Below, piece after piece: positions 43,915 to 53,343 of a stretch of DNA of 64,000 nt (within the stretch, counting starts at the first letter, position 1; the number at the start of each line of letters is the position of its first letter). The DNA comes from Mesorhizobium sp. AR10 (GTDB lineage: Bacteria; Pseudomonadota; Alphaproteobacteria; Rhizobiales; Rhizobiaceae). Both the position numbers and the translations under genes were made by a program. Under the pieces are notes generated by a model. It saw only the letters and a program-made list of their open reading frames with translations, was not told where the DNA came from and made no database searches. The stretch lies in assembly GCF_024746795.1 (NCBI RefSeq), contig NZ_CP080524.1, positions 1,426,001 through 1,490,000 of the forward strand, written 5' to 3'.

Positions 43915-44916
43915 ATGGCACGCCATTCCTTTTTCTGCATCGACGGCCATACCTGCGGCAATCCGGTGCGGCTGGTCGCCGGCGGCGGGCCGCTGCTCAA
44001 CGGCTCGACGATGATGGAGCGGCGCGCGCATTTTCTGGCCGAGTATGACTGGATCCGCACCGGGCTGATGTTCGAGCCACGCGGTCATGACGTGATGTCC
44101 GGCTCGATCCTCTACCCGCCGACGCGGGAGGACTGCGACATCGCCATCCTGTTCATCGAAACCTCGGGCTGCCTGCCGATGTGCGGTCACGGCACCATCG
44201 GCACGGTGACGATGGCCATCGAACACGGGCTGATCAAGCCGAAGACGCCGGGGATGCTCAGGCTGGATACGCCGGCCGGCCTGGTCACCGCCGAATACAA
44301 ACAGGTTGGCGAGTATGTCGAGGAGGTGCGCATCACCAATGTGCCGTCCTTCCTCTATGCCGAGGGGCTGACGGTCGAATGCCCTGGGCTCGGCGAGATC
44401 AGCGTCGATGTCGCCTATGGCGGCAATTTCTACGCCATCGTCGAGCCGCAGAAGAATTATCGCGACATGGCCGACCATTCGGCCGGCGACCTCATCGCCT
44501 GGAGCCCTGTGGTGCGGCATCGGCTCAACGAGAAATATTCCTTCGTGCATCCCGAGAACCCCGGCATCAACCGGCTGTCGCATATGCTGTGGACCGGTGC
44601 GCCGACGGTGGCTGGCGCGGACGCCCGCAACGCCGTCTTCTACGGCGACAAGGCGATCGATCGCTCGCCTTGCGGCACCGGCACCTCGGCGCGGATGGCG
44701 CAGCTCCACGCCAGGGGCAAGCTCAAGGCGGGCGACGACTTCGTCCATGAATCGATCATCGGCTCGTTGTTCAAGGGCAGGGTCGAGAAAGAGGTCACGG
44801 TGGCGGGCAAGCCGGCGATCATTCCTTCGATCGGCGGCTGGGCGCGGATGACCGGACTGAACACGATCTTCATCGACGACCGCGATCCGTTCGCGCATGG
44901 GTTCGTCGTCAAGTGA
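43915..44916 (+). CDS. 4-hydroxyproline 2-epimerase (proline racemase family)
   Basis: 333 residues from the ATG at 43915. Both catalytic cysteines of the family are present: Cys90 in SGCLPMCGHGTIGT and Cys253 in DRSPCGTGTSAR. This Cys/Cys pair separates epimerases from the Thr-type dehydratases. The start (FFCIDGHTCGNPVRLV) is typical of hydroxyproline 2-epimerases, which convert trans-4-hydroxy-L-proline to cis-4-hydroxy-D-proline, the entry step. The last 33 codons exist again as a decayed copy at 46330-46431. It is convergent with the LysR gene, with one base between. Confidence 0.93.
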   Translation: MARHSFFCIDGHTCGNPVRLVAGGGPLLNGSTMMERRAHFLAEYDWIRTGLMFEPRGHDVMSGSILYPPTREDCDIAILFIETSGCLPMCGHGTIGTVTMAIEHGLIKPKTPGMLRLDTPAGLVTAEYKQVGEYVEEVRITNVPSFLYAEGLTVECPGLGEISVDVAYGGNFYAIVEPQKNYRDMADHSAGDLIAWSPVVRHRLNEKYSFVHPENPGINRLSHMLWTGAPTVAGADARNAVFYGDKAIDRSPCGTGTSARMAQLHARGKLKAGDDFVHESIIGSLFKGRVEKEVTVAGKPAIIPSIGGWARMTGLNTIFIDDRDPFAHGFVVK

Positions 44917-44917
44917 T

Positions 44918-45820
44918 CTACCCGGCTTGAGATTCGCCTGCCTCCGTGTCCGCCGAAACCTCCTGGCGAAACCAGTCGGCGAATTTGAACGCTGCCGGTG
45001 AGGCATGCGCCAGCATCGTCAGGAAGTAGCCCTTGTCGAGGTTCGTCGCGACCTTCGACAGAACGATCAGATCGCCACGCTTCAACTCGTCGCGAAAAAC
45101 TTCCACCGGACAGAGCGCCACGCCGTGACCGGCGATGACCGCCGTCGCCAGAATGTTGAAGTCGGCGAAAACCGGCCCGTTGCCCACATCCACGTTGGGC
45201 AATCCTGCCTCCAAAAACCATTCGCGCCAGCCCTCTCTAGTCTCGTCGTGCAGCAGATCGGCGACGGCGATGCCGGCCGGCGTGCGCAGATGATCCTTGC
45301 CGGCGAGATAATGGGGGCTGCACACCGGTTGATTGAAACGGGAAAACAGCTTGAGACTGGTGACGCCGGGAGATGGATCGGCGCCGAGCGTGATCAGCAC
45401 GTCGTTCTGGCCGTCGCCCAGCCTCTCCTCGGCCTTGGCGTAGGCGACCCTCATGCCGATGCCGGGGTGACGGGCGGTAAAATCCGCCAGCCTCGGCACC
45501 AGCCAGCGGCTGGCGATTGAGGGAATGCAGCCGACAGACAGGGTTTCCAGGGCGGCATTGCGACGAATGCGGCGGCACGTGGCGCCGAGCTCGGCGAGGG
45601 CGCCGCTCGCCGAGGCGTGAAGGATCACTCCGGCTTCGGTCAGGCGCACCTTGCGTGCATCCCGATGAAACAGCGATACGCCCAGCCATTCCTCCAGCCG
45701 CCTGATCTGGTGGCTGATGGCCGGGTGGGTCACGTGAAGCTCTTCGCCGGCAGCAGAAAAGCTCAGATGGCGAGCCGCCGCCTCGAAAGCGCGAACGGCA
45801 TTCAGCGGGATGTAGTCCAT
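44918..45820 (-). CDS. LysR-family regulator (GcvA-like)
   Basis: 300 residues. The HTH begins MDYIPLNAVRAFEAAARHLS and FSAAGEELHVTHPAISHQIR, the pattern of GcvA/AmpR-type LysR proteins, followed by a substrate-binding domain from about 92. It is divergent from the ectoine-synthase-like gene (45921), leaving a 100-base shared promoter region, so that gene is its most likely target. It is not co-transcribed with the hydroxyproline genes, which have their own GntR regulator. Confidence 0.92.
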   Translation of the reverse strand: MDYIPLNAVRAFEAAARHLSFSAAGEELHVTHPAISHQIRRLEEWLGVSLFHRDARKVRLTEAGVILHASASGALAELGATCRRIRRNAALETLSVGCIPSIASRWLVPRLADFTARHPGIGMRVAYAKAEERLGDGQNDVLITLGADPSPGVTSLKLFSRFNQPVCSPHYLAGKDHLRTPAGIAVADLLHDETREGWREWFLEAGLPNVDVGNGPVFADFNILATAVIAGHGVALCPVEVFRDELKRGDLIVLSKVATNLDKGYFLTMLAHASPAAFKFADWFRQEVSADTEAGESQAG

Positions 45821-45920
45821 CTGTAAAATTTACTAACATATCGCGTGAGAAGCAATCATTTGAAAATCTGCCTTCGCTTTGGCATTTCTGAGACTTAGTA
45901 TAGCTTTCGAGAGAGCGATC

Positions 45921-46307
45921 ATGTTTACGAGACAATTGGCTGATGTAGAAAAATCTGACTTCTTCGTCGATTGGGGCAATGGCACGAGCCATCGCCTGCT
46001 GACGCAGCGAGACGGCATGGGGTTCACCGTCTGCCATACGGTGGTGCGCGCAGGCAGTGAATCGCGCCTCCACTACCGCCGGCATTTCGAGGCCTGCTAC
46101 TGCATTGCCGGCACCGGTGAGGTTGAAGACATGTCCGGCCATGTGCACCGTATCGAACCTGGCACGATCTATGTGCTGGATGAACATGACGACCACTATC
46201 TGCGCGCGGACGCGGCCAACGACATGATCCTGGTCAGTGTGTTCAACCCTCCCTTGATGGGCACCGAGCGGCACGCCCTGGGTCAGGACAGCGGCTCGGC
46301 CTACTGA
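45921..46307 (+). CDS. Stand-alone ectoine-synthase-like cupin (EctC family)
   Basis: 128 residues. The match to EctC is strong along the whole length: [54 protein letters not shown] and [11 protein letters not shown]. Predicted iron ligands are kept (Glu57, Tyr84, His92). The position that is Cys in most EctC (…VCVFNPP) is Ser106 here (LVSVFNPP). EctC closes N-gamma-acetyl-diaminobutyrate to ectoine in the cytoplasm, but no ectA, ectB or ectD lies in the window. Orphan EctC proteins may use imported precursors or run the reverse hydrolysis. The divergent LysR gene suggests substrate-induced expression. Confidence 0.85.
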   Translation: MFTRQLADVEKSDFFVDWGNGTSHRLLTQRDGMGFTVCHTVVRAGSESRLHYRRHFEACYCIAGTGEVEDMSGHVHRIEPGTIYVLDEHDDHYLRADAANDMILVSVFNPPLMGTERHALGQDSGSAY

Positions 46308-46329
46308 GTTCCGGCAAAGCGGTCATCGC

Positions 46330-46431
46330 TCGATCGGCGGCCGGGCGCGCATGACCGGATTGACCACCGTTTTCATAGATGACCGCGATCCGTTTGCACA
46401 TGGATCCGCCGTCAGCCAAGGGGAATCCTGA
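46330..46431 (+). pseudogene. Remnant of the 3' end of a 4-hydroxyproline 2-epimerase gene
   Basis: In one frame this reads SIGGRARMTGLTTVFIDDRD then PFAHGSAVSQGES-stop. It matches the C-terminus of the epimerase at 43915-44916 (SIGGWARMTGLNTIFIDDRD, PFAHGFVVK-stop). About 23 of the first 27 residues agree. There is no start codon or upstream part, so it is a relic of a second copy lost by deletion, or of a partial duplication, with the ectC-like gene between the two. The DNA has silent differences, so it is not a recent copy. Confidence 0.88.
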
Positions 46432-46753
46432 CCCAACGGAAGCGAACGAAGTGAAAAACGGATTGCTTTCACAGCGCAACAATCCCTCTCATCACCTAAT
46501 TTTGACGGTGATTTCTTCGAAACGAGGTGCATGATACGGCTGAATCGTCAAAGACATTGCGTTATGCCAATGATAGGGTCCGCGATGGTCCAGGGGCCGG
46601 ATATGAAAAAACGGGCAATCGGATGGCGTGCCAAGAAAACACGCGTCGCGATTGAAAAATCACGTTGCAATCCGGCCTCGAAACTTTACGACTAGGGGAA
46701 ATACGAAAAGGAATGCGTCTGCATGGGCGACATTCCAGGGGAGCCACGACAGC
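46432..46753 (+). other. Leader region of the liv operon
   Basis: About 320 bases with no credible gene between the epimerase remnant and livH. It is richer in A+T than its surroundings and must hold the livH promoter. No intrinsic terminator or recognisable riboswitch was found. Confidence 0.4.
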
Positions 46754-47656
46754 ATGCAGTACTTTGTCCAGCAGCTTATCAACGGGCTGACGCTGGGATC
46801 GATCTATGGGCTGATCGCGATCGGCTACACGATGGTCTACGGCATCATCGGCATGATCAATTTCGCCCATGGCGACATTTTCATGGTCGGTGCCTTCACC
46901 GCCCTCATCGTTTTCCTCATCCTCGGCGCTCTGTTCTACTCGGTGCCGATCGTCATCGCGCTGCTGATCATGATGATCGTGGCGATGCTGCTCACCAGCC
47001 TCTACAACTGGACGATCGAGAAGGTGGCCTACCGGCCGCTGCGCGGTTCGTTCCGGCTGGCGCCGCTGATCACCGCGATCGGCATGTCGATCGCGCTGTC
47101 CAATTTCGTCCAGGTGACGCAAGGGCCGCGCAACAAGCCGATCCCGCCGATGGTGTCCCAAGTCTACACCATCGGTGGCGTCAGCGTGTCGCTGAAGCAG
47201 ATCATCATCGTCGTGGTCACCGCGATCCTGCTGGCGCTGTTCTGGTATCTCGTCAACAGGACCTCGCTTGGTCGAGCGCAACGCGCATGCGAGCAGGACC
47301 GCAAGATGGCGGCGCTGCTTGGCGTCGATGTCGACCGCACCATCTCGATCACCTTCATCATGGGCGCCGCCCTTGCCGCCGTCGCCGGAACGCTGTTCCT
47401 GATGTATTATGGCGTGGTGGTGTTTTCCGACGGCTTCACGCCCGGTGTGAAGGCCTTTACCGCGGCCGTGCTCGGCGGCATCGGCTCGCTGCCCGGCGCC
47501 GTGCTCGGCGGGCTGTTGATCGGCTTCATCGAGAGCATGTGGTCGGCCTATTTCTCCATCGACTACAAGGACGTCGCCGCCTTCTCCATCCTGGCGATCG
47601 TGCTGATCTTCCTGCCGTCCGGCATTCTGGGCCGGCCAGAAGTCGAAAAGGTCTGA
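46754..47656 (+). CDS. livH: Branched-chain amino acid ABC transporter permease LivH
   Basis: 300 residues from the ATG at 46754 ([20 protein letters not shown]); an extended upstream frame is not credible. It has eight to nine membrane segments, the hallmark [20 protein letters not shown], and the coupling-loop region [20 protein letters not shown]. It forms the membrane channel with LivM for high-affinity uptake of Leu, Ile and Val (in rhizobia often a broad amino-acid range). First gene of livH-livM-livG-livF-DUF6867-livK. Confidence 0.96.
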   Translation: MQYFVQQLINGLTLGSIYGLIAIGYTMVYGIIGMINFAHGDIFMVGAFTALIVFLILGALFYSVPIVIALLIMMIVAMLLTSLYNWTIEKVAYRPLRGSFRLAPLITAIGMSIALSNFVQVTQGPRNKPIPPMVSQVYTIGGVSVSLKQIIIVVVTAILLALFWYLVNRTSLGRAQRACEQDRKMAALLGVDVDRTISITFIMGAALAAVAGTLFLMYYGVVVFSDGFTPGVKAFTAAVLGGIGSLPGAVLGGLLIGFIESMWSAYFSIDYKDVAAFSILAIVLIFLPSGILGRPEVEKV

Positions 47657-47660
47657 GATC

Positions 47661-49085
47661 ATGGCTGTTACCGTTTCTCCGGAAAGCGACGTCGTCGCCA
47701 GCCCCATCCAGCGTGCCTTTCGCGAGGCGCTCTATGCCGGCGCCATAGCGCTCGGCCTGTTCGTGCTGTTCATCGGCCTGAAGACCGACCAGAACATCTC
47801 CAACGAGCTGATCCTGGTGCAACGCTGGGGGCTGCTTGCCATAGTGGTGCTCCTCACCGCCGGTGGACGCTTCCTCTATGTCGGCTTCGCCCAACCGGCA
47901 CTCGAGCGCGCCAAGGCACAAAAGGCCCAGGCTCCGGCAGTCGCCGCGGAACCCGGCTTCGTGCGCCGCAACTTCAACACGATCGGCATCACGGTTCTGT
48001 TCCTGTATCCGATTGTGATCGTCATGCTGGTCGGCTTCCAAGGTTCGCTGAAATGGGTCGATAATTTCGGCATTCAGATCCTGATCTATGTGATGCTGGC
48101 ATGGGGCCTGAATATCGTTATCGGTCTCGCCGGCCTGCTCGACCTTGGCTACGTCGCCTTCTACGCCGTCGGCGCCTATGCCTATGCGCTGCTCGGCACG
48201 CATTTCGGTCTGTCGTTCTGGATCCTGCTGCCGGCCGCCGGCCTGATGGCCGCGTTCTGGGGGGTGATGCTCGGCTTTCCCGTGCTGCGCCTGCGCGGCG
48301 ACTATCTGGCGATCGTGACGCTGGCCTTCGGCGAGATCATCCGGCTGGTGCTGATCAACTGGCGCGAGGTGACCAATGGCTCCGCCGGCATTTCCGGCAT
48401 TCCAAAGGTCTCTTTCTTCGGCCTCATGTCGTTCAACGTGTCGGACCCGAACTACATCTCCAAGGTTCTCGGCATCGCCCAGTCGGGCGCCTACTACAAG
48501 ATATTCCTCTACTATCTCATCCTGCTGCTCTGTCTGCTCACTGCGTTCGTCACCATCAGGCTGCGCCGCCTGCCGGTCGGCCGCGCCTGGGAAGCGCTGC
48601 GCGAGGACGAGATCGCCTGCCGTTCGCTCGGCATCAACACCACCACCACCAAGCTCACGGCTTTCGCCACCGGTGCCATGTTCGGTGGCTTTGCCGGCGC
48701 GTTCTTTGCCGCGCGGCAAGGCTTCGTCAGCCCGGAATCCTTCGTGTTCCTGGAATCGGCGATCATCCTGGCCATCGTCGTGCTCGGCGGCATGGGCTCG
48801 TTGGGCGGCATCGCCGTGGCGGCGATGGTGATGATCGGCGGCACGGAAATCCTGCGCGAGCTGGACTTCCTCAAGACCGGCCTGACATGGGGCAACACCA
48901 CGATCATACCGGGATTCGGTCCCGACTTTACGCCGGAGCTCTACCGCATGCTGTTGTTCGGCATGGCCATGGTCATCGTCATGCTGTGGAAGCCGCGCGG
49001 CTTCGTCGGCAGCCGCGAACCGACCGCCTTTCTCAAGAAGCGAAAGGCCGTATCCGGGTCCTTCACCAAGGAAGGACACGGCTGA
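47661..49085 (+). CDS. livM: Branched-chain amino acid ABC transporter permease LivM
   Basis: 474 residues. Two extra N-terminal membrane segments and a loop (about 25-110) precede the standard LivM core, which begins about residue 110 and has [40 protein letters not shown] and [20 protein letters not shown]. It pairs with LivH in the inner membrane. Long N-terminal regions occur in many LivM proteins. It is separated from livH by four bases and overlaps livG by one base (TGATG). Confidence 0.96.
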   Translation: MAVTVSPESDVVASPIQRAFREALYAGAIALGLFVLFIGLKTDQNISNELILVQRWGLLAIVVLLTAGGRFLYVGFAQPALERAKAQKAQAPAVAAEPGFVRRNFNTIGITVLFLYPIVIVMLVGFQGSLKWVDNFGIQILIYVMLAWGLNIVIGLAGLLDLGYVAFYAVGAYAYALLGTHFGLSFWILLPAAGLMAAFWGVMLGFPVLRLRGDYLAIVTLAFGEIIRLVLINWREVTNGSAGISGIPKVSFFGLMSFNVSDPNYISKVLGIAQSGAYYKIFLYYLILLLCLLTAFVTIRLRRLPVGRAWEALREDEIACRSLGINTTTTKLTAFATGAMFGGFAGAFFAARQGFVSPESFVFLESAIILAIVVLGGMGSLGGIAVAAMVMIGGTEILRELDFLKTGLTWGNTTIIPGFGPDFTPELYRMLLFGMAMVIVMLWKPRGFVGSREPTAFLKKRKAVSGSFTKEGHG

Positions 49086-50605
49086 TGAATACGAGCCCAT
49101 CCATGAATGACGCCATCCTGCAGGTCGAGCATCTGTCGATGAAGTTCGGCGGCCTGGTCGCCATCGGCGACCTGTCCTTTCAGGCCAGGCGCGGCGAGAT
49201 CACCGCATTGATCGGTCCGAACGGCGCCGGCAAGACCACGGTGTTCAACTGCATCACCGGTTTCTACAAACCTTCGGAAGGCATGATCACGCTCAATCGG
49301 AGCGACGGCTCGAGCTACCTGCTCGAGCGCCTGCCGAACCATGAGATACCGGCGCGTGCCAGGGTGGCGCGCACCTTCCAGAACATCCGCCTGTTCTCGG
49401 GCATGACGCTCCTGGAAAACCTTCTGGTCGCCCAGCACAACAAGCTGATGAAGGCGTCGGGCTATACGATGCTCGGCCTGTTCGGGTTCAGCAGCTACCG
49501 CAAGGCTTCGGCAGAATCGATCGACCTGGCCAAGCACTGGCTGGAGAAGGCCAATCTTGTCGACCGTGCCGACGATCCGGCTGGCGACCTGCCCTATGGC
49601 GCGCAGCGGCGTCTGGAAATTGCCCGCGCCATGTGCACAGGCCCCGAGCTTCTGTGCCTCGACGAGCCGGCCGCTGGCCTCAATCCAAAGGAATCGGCAG
49701 CACTCAATGCACTGTTGATGGACATCAAGACCAGCACCTCGATCCTCCTGATCGAGCACGACATGTCAGTGGTCATGCAGATTTCCGACCATGTCGTGGT
49801 GCTCGAATACGGGCGCAAGATCTCCGACGGCAGCCCGCAGTCGGTTCGCACCGACCCGCGCGTCATTGCTGCCTATCTCGGCGTCGACGATGAAGAGGTC
49901 GAGGCGGTGCTGACCGAGGTCGGCGACGAAGACGTCATCGAGCAGCTGGACACCGGTCCGGACTCGGCGCACGGACCCGGCACCTCGGCCTCGATGTTGG
50001 CGGGCCCGGTGACCGACACGGTCGGCCATAGCGAGGGCGAGCGCGTCACTGTGTCGAAGGGCGCCTCGAGAGCAGCTCAGGTCGACGCGCGGACGAATGC
50101 GGCGGCAAGCAAGGCCGCCTCGTTGGCCAGCGTGCCCGCGGCCAAATCAAAATCTGCCGCGGCAAAGTCCGCGACTGCCGCAGCCAAACCGACGACGAAA
50201 GCGCCCACGGCGAAAGCCACTGCGGCAAAGCCGGCGGGCAAGGCTCCGGCCTCGAAGGCTGCGGGAGTTTCGAACCGGCTCGCAGCGCCCCGCGCGGGCA
50301 AGGCCGACAATCTGACCCGGATCAAGGGGATCGGCATAGTCAACGAGAAGAAGCTGAACCAGCACGGCATCTTTCATTTCGACCAGATCGCCGCGTGGAA
50401 GAAGTCCGACGTCGAGGCCGCGGAAGCCTATCTCGCCTTCGACGGGCGCATCGCGCGGGAGGAGTGGGTCAGCCAGGCCAAGCTTCTCGCCAGCGGCAAG
50501 GAGACGGAATTCTCGCGCCGCGTCGATGCCGGCAAGGTCGAGACGAGCCATCCTCCCGGAAAGACTGCCGCACCTGCGGCCGGCAAGCGCGGAGGGCGTA
50601 AATAA
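49085..50605 (+). CDS. livG: Branched-chain amino acid ABC transporter ATPase LivG with C-terminal add-on domain
   Basis: 506 residues, about twice the normal LivG. Residues 10-265 are the ABC ATPase: Walker A GPNGAGKT, a Q-loop with TFQNIRLFSGMTLLENLL, signature LPYGAQRRLEIARAM, Walker B LLCLDEPAAGL and the switch His in IEHDMSVV. After this comes an acidic stretch, an Ala/Lys-rich disordered linker (about 325-400) and a helix-hairpin-helix-like domain from residue 408 (NLTRIKGIGIVNEKKLNQHG...). This domain resembles the end of L21 (rplU) in this window. The frame is open without interruption, so this is a genuine fusion. Its function is unknown. Confidence 0.95.
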   Translation: MNTSPSMNDAILQVEHLSMKFGGLVAIGDLSFQARRGEITALIGPNGAGKTTVFNCITGFYKPSEGMITLNRSDGSSYLLERLPNHEIPARARVARTFQNIRLFSGMTLLENLLVAQHNKLMKASGYTMLGLFGFSSYRKASAESIDLAKHWLEKANLVDRADDPAGDLPYGAQRRLEIARAMCTGPELLCLDEPAAGLNPKESAALNALLMDIKTSTSILLIEHDMSVVMQISDHVVVLEYGRKISDGSPQSVRTDPRVIAAYLGVDDEEVEAVLTEVGDEDVIEQLDTGPDSAHGPGTSASMLAGPVTDTVGHSEGERVTVSKGASRAAQVDARTNAAASKAASLASVPAAKSKSAAAKSATAAAKPTTKAPTAKATAAKPAGKAPASKAAGVSNRLAAPRAGKADNLTRIKGIGIVNEKKLNQHGIFHFDQIAAWKKSDVEAAEAYLAFDGRIAREEWVSQAKLLASGKETEFSRRVDAGKVETSHPPGKTAAPAAGKRGGRK

Positions 50606-51333
50606 TGGCCGGCACAACATTGCTCGATATCAAGGGCGTCCAGACCTATTACGGTAACATCCGGGCGCTGAACGGCGTCGATGTCACCGTCAACGAGGGG
50701 GAGATCGTCGCGCTGATCGGCGCGAACGGCGCCGGCAAGTCGACGCTGATGATGACCATCTTCGGTGCGCCGCGGGCGCGCGCGGGCACCATCACCTTCG
50801 CAGGCACCGACATCACCCAGATGCCGACCCACGAGATTGCGCGCATGCGCATCGCCCAGTCGCCTGAGGGCCGCCGCATCTTCCCGCGCATGACGGTGAT
50901 GGAAAACCTGCAGATGGGCGCCAGCCTCGACAACCTCAAGCACTATGACGAGGACGTCGAGAAGGTGTTCACGCTGTTCCCGCGCCTCAAGGAGCGCATC
51001 GCCCAGCGCGGTGGCACGCTGTCGGGCGGGGAGCAGCAGATGCTGTCGATCGGACGCGCGCTGATGGCGCGGCCGAAGCTGCTTTTGCTCGACGAGCCGT
51101 CGCTGGGTCTGGCACCGCTGATCGTCAAGCAGATCTTCGACGCCATCCGCGAACTGAATCGCACACAAGGGCTGACCGTATTCCTGGTCGAGCAGAACGC
51201 CTTCGGCGCGCTGAAGCTCGCCACCCGCGGCTATGTCATGGTCAACGGCAACGTGACGATGAGTGGTACCGGCAAGGAACTTCTCGCCAATCCGGAAGTG
51301 CGTGCCGCCTACCTCGAAGGCGGCCACCACTGA
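50605..51333 (+). CDS. livF: Branched-chain amino acid ABC transporter ATPase LivF
   Basis: 242 residues, normal length. Walker A GANGAGKST, signature TLSGGEQQMLSIGRALM, Walker B LLLLDEPSLGLAPLIV, and the LivF-type QSPEGRRIFPRMTVMENL. It forms the ATPase pair with LivG. Its ATG overlaps the livG stop (TAATG), so the two are coupled. Confidence 0.97.
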   Translation: MAGTTLLDIKGVQTYYGNIRALNGVDVTVNEGEIVALIGANGAGKSTLMMTIFGAPRARAGTITFAGTDITQMPTHEIARMRIAQSPEGRRIFPRMTVMENLQMGASLDNLKHYDEDVEKVFTLFPRLKERIAQRGGTLSGGEQQMLSIGRALMARPKLLLLDEPSLGLAPLIVKQIFDAIRELNRTQGLTVFLVEQNAFGALKLATRGYVMVNGNVTMSGTGKELLANPEVRAAYLEGGHH

Positions 51334-51386
51334 GTTTGGAGCGGAATGTGTGCATCCGGTATTCCGCTCCAAGTTGTTTGTTTGTC

Positions 51387-51430
51387 GCATGATCTTTGTC
51401 CGAAAAGTCTGCAACTTTTCGGGATCATGC
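51387..51430. repeat. Family C palindrome inside the liv operon
   Basis: GCATGATCTTTGTCCGAAAA and ACTTTTCGGGATCATGC form a hairpin between livF and the DUF6867 gene, a nearly identical relative of 24271-24317. It may act as an internal processing or attenuation site. Confidence 0.85.
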
Positions 51431-51445
51431 TAGGGAGTCTTCATC

Positions 51446-51793
51446 ATGCAGGGCATTCTCTACGAGGAACCCTCGATCTGGCAGTTCTTCTTCGTCACCT
51501 GCCTACTTGGCGGCTGGGCGGCGTGGATGACCGGCAAGGCCTGCGCGCAGACATGGCGCAGCTTCATCCAGCTGTTCGCCTATATGCTCGGCCTCGGCAT
51601 CGCCATAAGGTTCATCCATCACGCGCTGTTCAATGGCACGATGTTTTCGCTGCATTACTACATCATCGATACCATCGTGCTGCTGATAGTCGGCTTCGTC
51701 GGCTATCAATACACGCGCACCAACCAGATGGTGACGCAGTATAATTGGCTCTACGAAAGAGCTTCGCTCTTGAGCTGGAAACCGAAAGGTTGA
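51446..51793 (+). CDS. DUF6867-type small membrane protein of the liv operon
   Basis: 115 residues with three predicted membrane helices (about 12-30, 38-58, 72-92; FAYMLGLGIAIRFIHHALFN, TIVLLIVGFVGYQY) and aromatic-rich ends. I recall this family (DUF6867) as a regular companion of liv genes in rhizobia. Its place between livF and the substrate-binding gene suggests an accessory role in transport or assembly. No enzymatic motif. It is probably in the inner membrane. Confidence 0.8.
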   Translation: MQGILYEEPSIWQFFFVTCLLGGWAAWMTGKACAQTWRSFIQLFAYMLGLGIAIRFIHHALFNGTMFSLHYYIIDTIVLLIVGFVGYQYTRTNQMVTQYNWLYERASLLSWKPKG

Positions 51794-51932
51794 CGTTCAT
51801 GATTAACGCCGTTTCAGGGATGAATCGGCGTGACAAGTGCCTGAAAATCGGCAAAGTACGCTTTCTGCGAGCAAGAGTGGGCATCGCATGAAAGCATCAT
51901 CCACGCCCACTCCGTAAATGGGAGCGTTTTAC

Positions 51933-53051
51933 ATGAGAAAGTCACTTTTGTCCGCCGTCGCCGTGACCGCGCTTGTCGCGTTCAGTGGCAACGCGTGGGC
52001 TGACATCCTGATCGGCGTCGCCGGTCCGATCACTGGTCCGAACGCAGCGTTCGGCGCACAGTTGCAGAAGGGTGCCGAACAGGCTGCCGCCGACATCAAC
52101 GCGGCCGGCGGCATCAATGGCGAGCAGATCAAGCTCGAGATCGGCGACGACGTGTCCGATCCTAAGCAGGGCATCTCGGTTGCCAACAAGTTCGTCGCCG
52201 ACGGCGTCAAGTATGTCGTTGGTCACTTCAACTCTGGCGTCACCATCCCGGCGTCGGATGTCTATGCCGAGAACGGCATCCTCGTCATCACGCCTTCGGC
52301 GACCAACCCGCAGCTGACCGAGCGCGGCCTGTGGAACACGTTCCGCACCTGCGGACGTGACGACCAGCAGGGCAAGGTTGCCGGCGACTATCTCGCCAAG
52401 AACTTCAAGGATGGCAAGATCGCCGTCGTCCACGACAAGACGCCTTATGGCCAGGGTCTCGCCGACGAAACCAAGAAGGCGCTCAATGGCAATGGCGTGA
52501 CCGAAGCCATGTATGAAGGCATCAATGTCGGCGACAAGGACTTCTCGGCGCTCATCGCCAAGATGAAGGACGCCGGCGTCACTGTCGTCTACTACGGCGG
52601 CCTGCACACGGAAGCCGGCCTGATCATGCGCCAGCTCGCCGACCAGGGCCTCAAGGCCCAGTTCATGTCCGGCGACGGCATCGTGTCGAACGAATTGGCC
52701 TCGATCGCCGGCGACGCCGTCGATGGCACGCTGATGACGTTCGCTCCCGATCCGCGCAAGAACCCGAACGCCAAGGAACTCGTCGAGAAGTTCCGCGCTG
52801 CCGGTTTCGAGCCTGAAGCCTACACGCTCTACTCTTACGCTGCTCTGCAGATCGTCGCCGCCGCCGCCGCCAAGGTTGGCGCCTCCGACGACGCGCAGAA
52901 GGTCGCAGCAGAGATCAAGGCGAGTGGCCCGTGGAAGACGGCTATCGGCGACATCGGCTATGACGCGAAGGGCGACATCACCCGCCCCGACTACGTCATG
53001 TACAACTGGAAGAAGGGTGACGACGGCAAGTACACCTACGTCGAGCAATAA
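51933..53051 (+). CDS. livK: Branched-chain amino acid ABC transporter substrate-binding protein
   Basis: 372 residues from the ATG at 51933, with GGGAGCG upstream; an in-frame ATG at 51918 is less suitable. A signal peptide ([20 protein letters not shown], then AWA) is followed by the mature LivJ/LivK fold: [59 protein letters not shown] and [13 protein letters not shown]. It captures Leu/Ile/Val-type amino acids in the periplasm. It lies at the end of the operon, followed by a strong terminator at 53073-53106. Confidence 0.95.
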   Translation: MRKSLLSAVAVTALVAFSGNAWADILIGVAGPITGPNAAFGAQLQKGAEQAAADINAAGGINGEQIKLEIGDDVSDPKQGISVANKFVADGVKYVVGHFNSGVTIPASDVYAENGILVITPSATNPQLTERGLWNTFRTCGRDDQQGKVAGDYLAKNFKDGKIAVVHDKTPYGQGLADETKKALNGNGVTEAMYEGINVGDKDFSALIAKMKDAGVTVVYYGGLHTEAGLIMRQLADQGLKAQFMSGDGIVSNELASIAGDAVDGTLMTFAPDPRKNPNAKELVEKFRAAGFEPEAYTLYSYAALQIVAAAAAKVGASDDAQKVAAEIKASGPWKTAIGDIGYDAKGDITRPDYVMYNWKKGDDGKYTYVEQ

Positions 53052-53072
53052 GCCGGCAAACGTCTGAAATCG

Positions 53073-53106
53073 AAAATGCCCGGCGCGCCACGCGCCGGGC
53101 ATTTTT
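53073..53106 (+). terminator. Terminator of the liv operon
   Basis: AAAATGCCCGGCGCG pairs with CGCGCCGGGCATTTTT around CCA: a long stem with a T-run, 22 bases after the livK stop. Confidence 0.95.
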
Positions 53107-53343
53107 CACGTGGCGTCTAGCCATCCAAGAACATAGGCGATCCTCGATGCGCCGGGCTGAAGGTTCTGCTTGGATCGGAGTTTTGAGCGTCCCTGCCGCG
53201 TTCGGGCAATCGCGTGGCGCTCCGACGCGCGAAGGATCGATTTTAAATCGGTTTAGTCATTTCTTGATTTTGTTTGCACTGCAGCATTTTCGCGTTAATC
53301 ATTGCCTTAGCCCCATCCTCCTTCCGTGTCTGGAGCCTAGTCC

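Noticed and set aside
48101..49084. An upstream extension of livG inside livM
   Set aside because: The product is Arg/Pro-rich; livG starts at 49085 with the normal LivG N-terminus.
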